Shown here: positions 7,167-15,041 of the stretch, piece after piece
How the letters are laid out: each line of letters begins with the position of its first letter
How positions within the stretch are numbered: position 1 is the stretch's first letter
NCBI GenBank assembly: GCA_937967685.1
Contig: CALBTX010000027.1
Location: forward strand, 1-15,113
Source of the DNA: an uncultured Bacillaceae bacterium
GTDB taxonomy: Bacteria > Bacillota > Bacilli > Caldalkalibacillales > Caldalkalibacillaceae
DNA length: 15,113 nucleotides
Direction of reading: 5' to 3'
The notes under the pieces: generated by a model
Databases searched by the model: none
The model's input: the letters and a program-made list of their open reading frames with translations, nothing else
What the model was told of the DNA's origin: nothing
Position numbers and translations under genes: made by a program

Positions 7167-7234
7167 AAATAGTCCAAATCTAGTTAATATTCATTTACAG
7201 ATTTGAAAAATTTGAAATGTGGGAGGGAAATCAG

Positions 7235-8713
7235 TTGGTTGTATCGCAACAGACGGAAACTTTCTACAATTTGATTGGCAAGGATTGGCGTCCTTCTTTG
7301 TCAGGGGAAACATTTCCTGTTACCAATCCTGCGGATCAGCGAATCGTTCTCGGTATCTGTCAGCAATCGACAGCAAAAGATGTTGACGATGCCGTTCGGG
7401 AAGCCAAAAAGTCATTACCGACGTGGAAAGGGATGGCTGCGCCGAAACGAGGGGAGTATGTCCGGAAAACCGCGCAGCTGATTGAAGACCATTCGGCAGA
7501 ATTTTTAGAACTTTTGGTCAAGGAAGTCGGTAAGTCGCGAGCGGATGCGCAGGCTGAAGTGACGAGAACGATTCGGGTCATGCGCTTTTTGGCCGGAGAG
7601 GCGGAACGGTTAACAGGTGAAAACATACCTTCCTGGGATGCAGGCATCACGGGGTATACCAAGCGCGAACCGGTCGGCGTCGTCGGTGTGATCACCCCCT
7701 GGAATGTGCCTTTGGCTATTTCCGCCTGGAAAATCGCCACGGCGCTTGTTTGCGGATGTACGGTCGTTTTCAAACCTTCCAGTCAAACGCCACTGGTCAG
7801 TTTAAAACTCATTGAAGCTTATCTGGCCAACGATTTGCCACCGGGAGTGTTGAATGTCGTGACCGGCCCGGGATCCAAGGTGGGCGATGCCATAGCGAAT
7901 CACCCGGACGTGAAAGCGATCAGCTTTACCGGATCCAACGCCATAGGCACGCATATCAATCAATTGGTCGCCAAAAGGGGCGCCCGTTTCCAGGCTGAAA
8001 TGGGGGGTAAAAATCCGTTCGTCGTCTTGGAGGATGCCGATCTCGACCTGGCCGCAGAACACGTCATTGCCGGAGGGTTGGGTGAAAGCGGACAACGGTG
8101 TACAGCCACGAGCAGGGTCATCGTTTTACAAGAGATCGCTGATAAGTTTGTTCAGAAATTAACGGATAAAATCAATCGCTTGAAAATTGGCGATCCCATC
8201 GATGAACAGACGGATATGGGCCCGGTCATTGATCAAAGCGCCATGGAAAGCATCCTCAACTACATTGAAACAGGAAAACAGGAACAAGCTGTCTTGGTCA
8301 CCGGGGGATATCGACTAACCGGTGAGGAACATATCAATGGTTGGTTCATCGCTCCGACGGTTTTTCGTCGCGTCACCCCTGAAATGACGATTGCCCAGGA
8401 AGAAATATTCGGTCCTGTGATCAGTGTGATGGAAGCGACGGATTTTGAACAGGCGCTGGAATGGGCTAACGATGTCAAATACGGTCTATCTTCTTCGATT
8501 TATACGAACGATATGCACAGAGCAATGGCTTTCATCAACAACATTGAAGCCGGGTTGACACATGTCAATATGCCGTCGACCTACAGCGAACCGCATTATC
8601 CTTTTGGCGGGGTCAAAGCAACGGGAATCGGCGGGATGAGAGAAGTGGGAAGTACGGCGATCGATTTTTACACGGAATGGAAGACCGTATACATTAAACC
8701 ACATGCCAAATAA
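7235..8713 (+). CDS. NAD(P)-dependent aldehyde dehydrogenase (malonate semialdehyde candidate)
   Basis: I choose TTG 7235 (492 residues), seven bases after GGGAGGG (7221-7227). An in-frame ATG at 7217 lies upstream of that site and has no ribosome binding site. Conserved ALDH features: TPWNVP with the oxyanion Asn, the KPSSQTP cofactor segment, FTGSNAIG, the general base Glu255 in EMGGKNP, the nucleophile Cys289 in GQRCTA, and the cofactor Glu in EEIFGPV. Retention of this Glu argues for hydrolytic oxidation to the acid rather than the CoA-acylating methylmalonate semialdehyde dehydrogenase type, which has Asn there. Overall it recalls 2-oxoglutarate semialdehyde dehydrogenases (YcbD/GucD-like), so substrate assignment from sequence is weak. 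As first gene of the operon, it likely handles the semialdehyde made by the aminotransferase. It is followed 16 bp later by preT. Confidence 0.9.
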   Translation: MVVSQQTETFYNLIGKDWRPSLSGETFPVTNPADQRIVLGICQQSTAKDVDDAVREAKKSLPTWKGMAAPKRGEYVRKTAQLIEDHSAEFLELLVKEVGKSRADAQAEVTRTIRVMRFLAGEAERLTGENIPSWDAGITGYTKREPVGVVGVITPWNVPLAISAWKIATALVCGCTVVFKPSSQTPLVSLKLIEAYLANDLPPGVLNVVTGPGSKVGDAIANHPDVKAISFTGSNAIGTHINQLVAKRGARFQAEMGGKNPFVVLEDADLDLAAEHVIAGGLGESGQRCTATSRVIVLQEIADKFVQKLTDKINRLKIGDPIDEQTDMGPVIDQSAMESILNYIETGKQEQAVLVTGGYRLTGEEHINGWFIAPTVFRRVTPEMTIAQEEIFGPVISVMEATDFEQALEWANDVKYGLSSSIYTNDMHRAMAFINNIEAGLTHVNMPSTYSEPHYPFGGVKATGIGGMREVGSTAIDFYTEWKTVYIKPHAK

Positions 8714-8729
8714 AGAAAGAAGGTGTTAA

Positions 8730-10103
8730 ATGATGCAAAGTCAGCAACAGAGGATTTCAACGGATAACCTGGAGTCAAACTTCCGGGAAGTCAATCCGGG
8801 TTTAAGCCCGAAAGCAGCCATCGAAGAAGCCAATCGCTGTTTGTATTGTTATGATGCCCCTTGTATCAAGGCCTGTCCCACAGGAATAAACATCCCTTCA
8901 TTTATTAAAAAAATTGCCTCGGGGAATCTGAAAGGATCGGCCAGGGTGATTATGGAAGCCAACCCTGTCGGGGCGAGTTGTGCCCGAGTCTGTCCCACGG
9001 AAGAATTGTGTGAAGGGGCGTGCGTACTGAATGACGCTTCGACACCGATCATGATTGGGGATCTGCAACGAGTCGCCACGGATTGGGCCATTCATAATCA
9101 GCAGCAATTGTTTCAACCCGGTGAATATAACGGAAAAAACGTGGCCGTTGTCGGAGGCGGTCCCGCTGGTTTGTCCGCTGCCAGAGAATTGGCCCGTTTG
9201 GGTTACAAAGTGACCATTTTTGAAGCCAAAGAAAAGGCGGGCGGGCTGGATACGTTCGGCATCGTTTCCTTCCGTTTACCGCAGGACATCTCACTGTGGG
9301 AAGTGGAACAAGTTGAGCAGTTGGGCGTAAATATTCGTACGCGAGTGCAAGTCGGCAAAGATATCTCCGCGGAAGACATCGTCGACGGACATGACGCCGT
9401 CATTCTCGCTGTGGGGATGGGCAATGTTCCCATGTTAGGCATCGAGGGGGAAGATTTGCAAGGTGTTTACGATGCGATTGAATTCGTGGAGGAGACTAAG
9501 AGGAATGGATTAAGAACAGATTTTGTCGGCAAGAAAGTAGCGGTCATTGGAGCGGGCAATACGGCGATTGATGCCGCCACATGTTCAGTTCGCCTCGGTG
9601 CTGCCAATGTGCAAATGGTTTATCGGCGTACCGAAGCGGAGATGACCGCCTACGATTTCGAATATGAGTTTGCCAAACTGGACGGTGTTGAATTTAGGTG
9701 GTTAACGCAGCCAACGAGGATTATCGGTGATGAACACGGTCGAGTCAAACAATTGGAATGTGTGCGCATGCAACTCGGGGAACCGGATGAGTCCGGCCGC
9801 CGGCGTCCTCTGCCCGTGGAAGGTTCCGAATTGACGCTGGAAGTAGACGCAGTGATTAAAGCCATCGGTCAGACGCGTCACACGGCATTGATCGAAGCTT
9901 TCGGTCTGGACCATGAAAAAGGAGTGGTTCGGATTGATCAGGACACATTTCAAACTTCCCATCCGAAAGTATATGCCGCCGGAGATGTGATATTTGGACG
10001 CGGTCAAGGGGAGGCCATGGTTGTTACGGCAGCGGAACAGGGCAAACAAACAGCCTATGCCGTTCATCAGCAATTGACTGACAGTGTCACTGAAAGCGCT
10101 TAA
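8730..10103 (+). CDS. preT: NAD-dependent dihydropyrimidine dehydrogenase subunit PreT
   Basis: FAD/Fe-S electron-input subunit that passes electrons from NAD(P)H to PreA for reduction of uracil or thymine. 457 residues from ATG 8730; the adjacent ATG 8733 is better spaced (seven bases) from GAAGGTG (8719-8725), so either may be used. The N-terminal cluster domain has C37-x2-C40-x4-C45-x3-C49 and C84-x3-C88-x5-C94-x3-C98. Gln113 in IGDLQR matches the unusual glutamine cluster ligand known in mammalian dihydropyrimidine dehydrogenase. The FAD motif VVGGGPAG is near 140-147, the NAD(P)H motif VIGAGNTA near 272-279, and AAGDVIFGRGQG near the C-terminus binds FAD. It corresponds to the N-terminal half of the single-chain eukaryotic enzyme. 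It should form a heterotetramer with PreA, encoded 99 bp downstream. Confidence 0.94.
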   Translation: MMQSQQQRISTDNLESNFREVNPGLSPKAAIEEANRCLYCYDAPCIKACPTGINIPSFIKKIASGNLKGSARVIMEANPVGASCARVCPTEELCEGACVLNDASTPIMIGDLQRVATDWAIHNQQQLFQPGEYNGKNVAVVGGGPAGLSAARELARLGYKVTIFEAKEKAGGLDTFGIVSFRLPQDISLWEVEQVEQLGVNIRTRVQVGKDISAEDIVDGHDAVILAVGMGNVPMLGIEGEDLQGVYDAIEFVEETKRNGLRTDFVGKKVAVIGAGNTAIDAATCSVRLGAANVQMVYRRTEAEMTAYDFEYEFAKLDGVEFRWLTQPTRIIGDEHGRVKQLECVRMQLGEPDESGRRRPLPVEGSELTLEVDAVIKAIGQTRHTALIEAFGLDHEKGVVRIDQDTFQTSHPKVYAAGDVIFGRGQGEAMVVTAAEQGKQTAYAVHQQLTDSVTESA

Positions 10104-10120
10104 CCCGAAGCAACATGAAT

Positions 10121-10188
10121 CAATAGTGGAACGCTGATCATCAAGAAAAATCGATAGTGGGAACACTGATCATCAGGAAAAATCGATA
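10121..10188 (+). repeat. Two-copy tandem repeat (31-32 bp) between preT and preA
   Basis: Copies at 10121-10151 and 10152-10183 share the pattern C(A/G)ATAGTGG(G)AAC(G/A)CTGATCATCA(A/G)GAAAAAT. A third partial copy (CGATA, 10184-10188) runs into the preA ribosome binding site AAGGAGGAG (10188-10196). Each copy contains the palindrome TGATCA. There are three differences between copies plus a one-base insertion. Confidence 0.85.
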
Positions 10189-10202
10189 AGGAGGAGAAGG
10201 AC

Positions 10203-11486
10203 ATGGCTGATTTGAGTATTAATCTAGCGGGCATCAAATCTCCGAACCCTTTTTGGCTTGCTTCAGCACCACCCACTAACTCAGGATACCAGGTACAAAG
10301 GGCGTTTGAAGCCGGTTGGGGAGGTGCCGTGTGGAAAACACTGGGCGATCCGATATTAAATGTATCTTCACGATTTGCAGGGCTTGATTTCAATGGTCAG
10401 AAAGTATTCGGTTTCAACAATATCGAACTCATTACGGATCGTCCGCTGGAAGTGAATTTAAAAGAAATATACGAAACGAAGAAAAAGTTTCCCGACCACG
10501 CGATCATTGCCTCCCTCATGGTTGAACCAAAAAGGGAGGCCTGGCACGAAATTGTCAAAAGAGTGGAAGATGTCGGTGTGGACGGCCTGGAGCTGAATTT
10601 CGGCTGTCCTCATGGCATGTCCGAAAGGGGAATGGGATCGGCATCGGGCCAAGTTCCGGAACTCGTGGAAGCCCAAACGATGTGGGCCAAAGAAGTGGCC
10701 CAAACGCCCGTCATCATTAAACTGACGCCGAATATTACAGACATCACCGCCACAGCGTATGCAGCAGTGCAGGGTGGAGCAGACGCCATCAGTATGATCA
10801 ACACGATTAACAGTTTAATGGGTGTCGATCTTGATACGTGGAATACGATTCCGCACGTCGGAGGAAAAGGAGCTCACGGAGGTTACTGTGGGCCGGCCGT
10901 AAAACCGATTGCTTTAAACATGGTTGCTGAATGTGCCAGGCACCCGGACATTCATGTCCCAATCTCCGGAATCGGCGGGATCTCCACTTGGCAGGATGCG
11001 GTGGAGTATATGCTGATGGGAGCAACGGGGGTTCAAGTGTGTACGGCAGCCATGCACCACGGATTCAGTATTGTGGAGGATATGATTGACGGGTTGAATA
11101 ATTATTTGGATGACAAAGGGATCCCTTCTGCTATGGAGATTGTCGGCAAGTCAGTGGACAGATTCACGGATTGGGGCAATCTGGATCTGAACTACCACAT
11201 CGTGGCCCGAATTAACAATGACGTATGCATCAACTGCAACAAGTGTCATATTGCCTGTGAAGATGCATCCCATCAATGTATTGATATGCTTACAGATGAA
11301 AACGGTGTCGATTACTTGCAAGTCCGAGAGGAAGATTGTGTCGGCTGTAATTTGTGTTCCATCGTTTGTCCCGTAGATGGAGCGATCGACATGGTTGAAG
11401 TCCCCAGTCAAGAAGCACCGCTTTCCTGGAACGAACGCCAAGCGGCCGTCCAAAAATTATCCGAAAATAGAAAAATTGTCAGCTAA
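10203..11486 (+). CDS. preA: NAD-dependent dihydropyrimidine dehydrogenase subunit PreA
   Basis: FMN-containing catalytic subunit that reduces the 5,6 bond of uracil or thymine. 427 residues, with the start six bases after AAGGAGGAG. The N-terminal TIM barrel is of the dihydroorotate dehydrogenase type: SINLAGIKSPNPFWLAS, the pyrimidine-loop motif NFGCPHGMSERGMG (132-145), KLTPNITDI, ISMINTINSLMG, and the FMN phosphate region SGIGGISTW followed by GATGVQVCTA. The C-terminal ferredoxin-like domain has C342-x2-C345-x2-C348-x3-C352 and C379-x2-C382-x2-C385-x3-C389, two [4Fe-4S] clusters. Ser148 in GSASGQ occupies the position of the catalytic Cys of mammalian dihydropyrimidine dehydrogenase (GLACGQ). 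The GERGMG-type loop is closer to the mammalian enzyme than to E. coli PreA as I recall it. Confidence 0.94.
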   Translation: MADLSINLAGIKSPNPFWLASAPPTNSGYQVQRAFEAGWGGAVWKTLGDPILNVSSRFAGLDFNGQKVFGFNNIELITDRPLEVNLKEIYETKKKFPDHAIIASLMVEPKREAWHEIVKRVEDVGVDGLELNFGCPHGMSERGMGSASGQVPELVEAQTMWAKEVAQTPVIIKLTPNITDITATAYAAVQGGADAISMINTINSLMGVDLDTWNTIPHVGGKGAHGGYCGPAVKPIALNMVAECARHPDIHVPISGIGGISTWQDAVEYMLMGATGVQVCTAAMHHGFSIVEDMIDGLNNYLDDKGIPSAMEIVGKSVDRFTDWGNLDLNYHIVARINNDVCINCNKCHIACEDASHQCIDMLTDENGVDYLQVREEDCVGCNLCSIVCPVDGAIDMVEVPSQEAPLSWNERQAAVQKLSENRKIVS

Positions 11487-11582
11487 CCGCAATACTCTGG
11501 CTCATGATTTATTCATCAAGTTAAACAAGTTAACGTCGAACTGTTTTCTGCAATTTGAAGCATTTATTGGAGGTGCCATGGA

Positions 11583-12995
11583 ATGAAAAAAATCATTCGA
11601 AACGGAACGATTGTAACCGCCAGTGACACGTATCAGGCAGACGTACTCATTGAAAACGAAAAAATCGCGGCCATCGGTCACAACCTGGATGCAGAAGGGG
11701 CAGAAGTGATTGATGCACGGGGATTATATGTCATTCCCGGTGGCATCGATCCGCACACACACTTGGAGATGCCTTTTGGCGGCACGGTGACCTCGGACGA
11801 CTTTGAGAGCGGAACGATTGCCGCCGCACACGGGGGTACGACCACACTCATTGACTTTTGTTTAACGGAAAAAGGGGTCCCCTTAAAAAACTCCATTCAA
11901 ACGTGGCATGACAAATCTGATGGTAAGGCGGTCATTGATTACGGTTTTCATCTCATGATCGGGGAAATCAATGAATCTGTCCTGAATGAGCTTCCTCAAG
12001 TCATCGAAGAAGAAGGCATCACGTCGTTTAAGGTGTTCATGGCTTACAAACATGTCTTTCAAGCCGATGACGAGACGTTGTTCAAAACGTTGGTCACCGC
12101 CAAAAAATTGGGCGCTTTGGTCATGGTTCATGCCGAAAACGGGGATGTCATTGAGTATTTGGTGAATGAGGCGCTGGCTGAAGGACGTACGGATCCGATC
12201 TATCATGCCTTGACCCGTCCGCCGGAAGCGGAAGGTGAGGCGACCGGTCGGGCGGCCCAGTTAGCGGGATTGGCCGATTCTCAGCTTTATGTTGTCCATG
12301 TCACTTGCGATGAAGCTGTACAGAAAATTAGCGAAGCGCGAAAGAAAGGGATTGATGTATGGGGGGAAACGTGTCCACAGTACCTCGTCCTGGACCAATC
12401 GTACATGGAAAAACCGAACTTCGAAGGAGCGAAATACGTCTGGTCGCCACCATTGCGTGAAAAGTGGAATCAAGAAAAATTGTGGAACGCGCTTAGAAAC
12501 GGGGAGTTGCAAACCGTGGGATCGGATCAGTGCTCCTTCAATTTCAAGGGGCAAAAAGAGCTTGGTTTAAATGACTTTTCAAAAATTCCAAATGGAGGCC
12601 CGCATGTCGAAGATCGGGTCAGCCTGATCTACTCTGAAGGCGTGCATAAAGGCCGCCTGACGCTCAACCAGTTTGTCGACGTCGTCTCCACCAGAAGTGC
12701 CAAGCTATTCGGCCTATTCCCCCGCAAAGGGACTATCGCTGTTGGCAGTGACGCGGATATTGTTCTGTTTGATCCGCAGCAGAAACGAACGCTGTCTGTT
12801 GAAACACATCATATGAATGTGGATTACAATCCTTATGAAGGGATGGAAGTTGTCGGACAACCTGTCTCTGTTCTATGCCGCGGTGAATTTGTCATAAGGG
12901 ATAAGCAATTCGTCGGCCGGATCGGTTCGGGCCAATATTTGAAACGCGGCAAGTACAAAGCCTATCAGGCAGGCTCACTTCCGCTTCATTCCTAA
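11583..12995 (+). CDS. hydA: Dihydropyrimidinase / D-hydantoinase
   Basis: Amidohydrolase that opens 5,6-dihydrouracil to N-carbamoyl-beta-alanine; related enzymes act on 5-substituted hydantoins. 470 residues, ATG 11583 seven bases after GGAGGTG (11569-11575). The complete binuclear metal site is at the numbering known from Bacillus/Geobacillus hydantoinases: His58 and His60 (DPHTH), carbamylated Lys150 (FKVFMAYKH), His183 (MVHAEN), His239 (VVHVTC) and Asp315 (GSDQCSF). Tyr155, the substrate-gating tyrosine, is also present. Placement after preT/preA argues for dihydropyrimidinase as the physiological role. The product requires a carbamoyl amidohydrolase that is not intact in this window. 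A 247-bp gap separates it from the transporter. Confidence 0.95.
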   Translation: MKKIIRNGTIVTASDTYQADVLIENEKIAAIGHNLDAEGAEVIDARGLYVIPGGIDPHTHLEMPFGGTVTSDDFESGTIAAAHGGTTTLIDFCLTEKGVPLKNSIQTWHDKSDGKAVIDYGFHLMIGEINESVLNELPQVIEEEGITSFKVFMAYKHVFQADDETLFKTLVTAKKLGALVMVHAENGDVIEYLVNEALAEGRTDPIYHALTRPPEAEGEATGRAAQLAGLADSQLYVVHVTCDEAVQKISEARKKGIDVWGETCPQYLVLDQSYMEKPNFEGAKYVWSPPLREKWNQEKLWNALRNGELQTVGSDQCSFNFKGQKELGLNDFSKIPNGGPHVEDRVSLIYSEGVHKGRLTLNQFVDVVSTRSAKLFGLFPRKGTIAVGSDADIVLFDPQQKRTLSVETHHMNVDYNPYEGMEVVGQPVSVLCRGEFVIRDKQFVGRIGSGQYLKRGKYKAYQAGSLPLHS

Positions 12996-13104
12996 TCCGC
13001 TTTATTTCTAAAGATACGGAAGATTTATACTTGAAAAATGCTACAGACTCAATATTTAATCAATCATTTACAGTAACCGCCGGTATTTAGATGGCATCTT
13101 TTAA

Positions 13105-13125
13105 GGGTGTCCTCTGCGGACGCCC
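13105..13125 (+). promoter_or_regulatory. Hairpin in the hydA-transporter gap
   Basis: GGGTGTCC (13105-13112), loop TCTGC, GGACGCCC (13118-13125): eight pairs including one T-G. It is GC-rich, 109 bp after the hydA stop, but followed by TGATCAAATC rather than a T run. It may be a weak terminator, an mRNA-stability element lowering transporter expression, or a remnant of an earlier intergenic element. Confidence 0.5.
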
Positions 13126-13157
13126 TGATCAAATCACCATGAGAAAGAGGGATCATT

Positions 13158-13295
13158 GTGAGAAACAAAGTCAATATCGGTTTGCTTCAAACTACTCAGC
13201 ATACTCACTTTTTCATAATCGAAGTAAATACAAGGAGGACGAATGATGAAAAAAAACAGCCACTATTTGAAATCGCCGGATTTGTTACCGATTAA
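13158..13295 (+). pseudogene. Probable 5' remnant of a nitrilase-family beta-ureidopropionase gene
   Basis: A GTG at 13158 with GAGGG (13147-13151) six bases upstream opens a 45-codon frame beginning VRNKVNIGLLQTT. This resembles the first strand of carbon-nitrogen hydrolases, where beta-ureidopropionases begin with R/K-V-x-I-G-L-I-Q-x-T/S. After about residue 13 the resemblance ends, and the frame runs through the transporter start to a TAA at 13293-13295. Beta-ureidopropionase is the expected next enzyme after HydA and would sit exactly here, so an internal deletion that left the start region is the simplest reading. The match is short; a leader peptide or chance is possible. Confidence 0.4.
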
Positions 13296-14727
13296 ACACG
13301 GTGAAAGGAATATCGGCACATTCGGTTTTTTTGTCATGTGGGTGGGGATGGCCGTCATTTTGGCGGCATTCGCTCTAGGTGGAGAAGGCATTCAACAGAT
13401 ACCTTTCATCTGGGTCATTTTGGCTTCTTTGGTCGGTTGTGTGCTGATCGGCTTTTTCATGACTATTACAGGTGATATCGGCATCGAACACGGAATCTCT
13501 TTTCCGGTGTACATGAGAGCACCTTTTGGAACGATCGGCACGCATTTTCCATCATTGGTGCGCGCGATTACCGCATCTTTCTGGTTTGGGATTAATACAT
13601 TTTTCGGTGCAACCGCAATTAACGGAATTCTCAATCTTCTTTTCGGTTTCGATCACTGGTTTATTTGTTATCTGCTTTTTGCTCTCGTTCAATTAATTAA
13701 TACCGCGTTGGGCATCAAGGCGTTGGAGAGGTTTGCCGACCTGGCCGCTCCAATCATCATTCTGATTGCTGTGTGGATGTATATCTCTCTGTCAGATCAG
13801 GCGGCCGCCGCCGGAAGGGATGTTTGGGCTTGGGTGGAAAATCCCGTCAGCGGAGGTGCCTTTGCGGCTGCATTCTTTTTAATTGTTACCGGTCATATGG
13901 GTTATTGGGCGACACTCGCTTGTGATATGTCTTCTTTGTCCCGTTTTATTAAGGCTCCGAAAAATGAACGTAATTGGTGGAAAAGAAACAAAGGGACGCT
14001 GGTCGGCTCGATCATCGCCATGCCTTTAACGCAGACGTTTATCATGTCCATCGGAGCGGTTGCTTACGTTGCCGTAGGCAACTATGACCCGATTGTTGCC
14101 CTGCAGGAAGCTGCGGGCGGTCTCGTCCTGGGAATTTTGTTGCTCATGATTGTGTTTGCTCAGTGGTCGACCAACACTGCGGCCAATGTTGTTCCCGCCG
14201 CCGTTATTTTTTCCAACGTAGGGGGGCCGAGAATCCCGTTTTATGTCGGGGTGTTTATCGCCGGCATTGTGGGAACGATTGTCCAACCGTGGAATTTGTT
14301 TGAAATCCTATTATCCTTTCTGACGATCTGCGCCGGCATTTTATCCACCATCGTCGGGATATTGTTTGCCGATTACTACCTCATTCGTAAACGCAGGGTC
14401 AATGTTCCGGCTTTATACGACAGTGTGGGTCAGTTCAGCTATCAGGGGGGCGTCAACTGGGCGGGCATGCTTTCCTGGATCATCGGTGGAATCATCGCGG
14501 TCTTCTTTCCGAGCTTTTCCTTCTTTATCGGTTTTGTCATCGGAGCGGTATGTTACTATGTTTTAGGCAAATACTGGTGGTTTAAAATTTATCCGCAAGC
14601 CGAATTGGACGATCCGAGTGATGAAAAATATTTAGGCATTTCAGTCGGCAGAGACTGGGTGATTGACGTCGATGAGGAACCGGTGATCGATCCTGTGTCA
14701 AGTCCGAAAAAGACGGCCAACGTATAA
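13243..14727 (+). CDS. NCS1-family nucleobase/hydantoin/allantoin transporter
   Basis: Integral membrane symporter, 494 residues, for a nucleobase or related ring compound. ATG 13243 and the in-frame ATG 13246 are both near AAGGAGG (13232-13238); the second is better spaced. By eye there are about twelve hydrophobic segments, the first near 25-46, 54-76, 104-133, 137-158, 164-183 and 205-226. NCS1-like landmarks include the N-terminal NxD/L-P-x-x-x-x-x-R-x-x-G region, SFPVYMRAPFG, FWFGINTFFGA and the polar NTAAN (311-315) in a membrane segment. The cytoplasmic tail ends acidic (DEKYLGISVGRDW onward). In this operon the likely substrates are uracil, thymine or a dihydropyrimidine; sequence alone cannot separate these from cytosine, allantoin or hydantoins. 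The next gene follows after 25 bp. Confidence 0.9.
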   Translation: MMKKNSHYLKSPDLLPIKHGERNIGTFGFFVMWVGMAVILAAFALGGEGIQQIPFIWVILASLVGCVLIGFFMTITGDIGIEHGISFPVYMRAPFGTIGTHFPSLVRAITASFWFGINTFFGATAINGILNLLFGFDHWFICYLLFALVQLINTALGIKALERFADLAAPIIILIAVWMYISLSDQAAAAGRDVWAWVENPVSGGAFAAAFFLIVTGHMGYWATLACDMSSLSRFIKAPKNERNWWKRNKGTLVGSIIAMPLTQTFIMSIGAVAYVAVGNYDPIVALQEAAGGLVLGILLLMIVFAQWSTNTAANVVPAAVIFSNVGGPRIPFYVGVFIAGIVGTIVQPWNLFEILLSFLTICAGILSTIVGILFADYYLIRKRRVNVPALYDSVGQFSYQGGVNWAGMLSWIIGGIIAVFFPSFSFFIGFVIGAVCYYVLGKYWWFKIYPQAELDDPSDEKYLGISVGRDWVIDVDEEPVIDPVSSPKKTANV

Positions 14728-14752
14728 TCGATACTGAAAGGAGAATGACGGA

Positions 14753-14980
14753 ATGTCTGAGCACCAGCTTTATTTGCAAGAAAAAGAAAAGATTGACGCG
14801 CTTTTGGAAAAAGGCTACCGAATCGCAGAGGTGACCGAGAATTTAAGCGGGGCATTCGTTCAGTTTGAAAGGCCAGATGCCACAAAAGGAACGAACAAAC
14901 GCGAACAACTGCACATTCTAACCCCTGATGCCAGAAAGTACTTTTCGAATCTGATCGTTAAACAGCAACAGGGTGTATGA
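14753..14980 (+). CDS. Small conserved-looking hypothetical protein (75 aa)
   Basis: ATG 14753 with AAAGGAG (14737-14743) nine bases upstream, 25 bp after the transporter, and the last gene before the terminator; clearly part of the same transcript. The protein is soluble and charged, without signal or membrane segments: a helix (YLQEKEKIDALLEKG), then beta-like segments (YRIAEVTENLSGAFVQFE), a basic loop, then LHILTPDARKYFSNLI. I believe similar short proteins occur next to pyrimidine-degradation transporters in other bacilli, but I know of no function. An accessory role with the transporter or enzymes is conjecture. Confidence 0.8.
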   Translation: MSEHQLYLQEKEKIDALLEKGYRIAEVTENLSGAFVQFERPDATKGTNKREQLHILTPDARKYFSNLIVKQQQGV

Positions 14981-15004
14981 AAATACGCTAGCTTTAATCC
15001 AGCA

Positions 15005-15041
15005 GGTACCGATGTGTGCTGACACATTCGGTACCTTTTTT
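15005..15041 (+). terminator. Strong rho-independent terminator of the catabolic operon
   Basis: GGTACCGATGTGT (15005-15017), loop GCTG, ACACATTCGGTACC (15022-15035) with one bulged T, then six T (15036-15041). It begins 25 bp after the stop of the 75-aa protein. Confidence 0.93.

Noticed and set aside
7021..7234. Sigma-54 promoter for the catabolic operon
   Set aside because: No TGGCAC-N5-TTGCA-like element is present in the leader.
11520..11534. GTTAA-N5-TTAAC inverted repeat between preA and hydA
   Set aside because: Five-base arms in AT-rich DNA are expected by chance and it is not placed over a recognisable promoter.
11377..11586. Small plus-strand open frame across the preA-hydA junction
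   Set aside because: It overlaps the ferredoxin-like end of preA in another frame, and the strong ribosome binding site at 11569 serves hydA.
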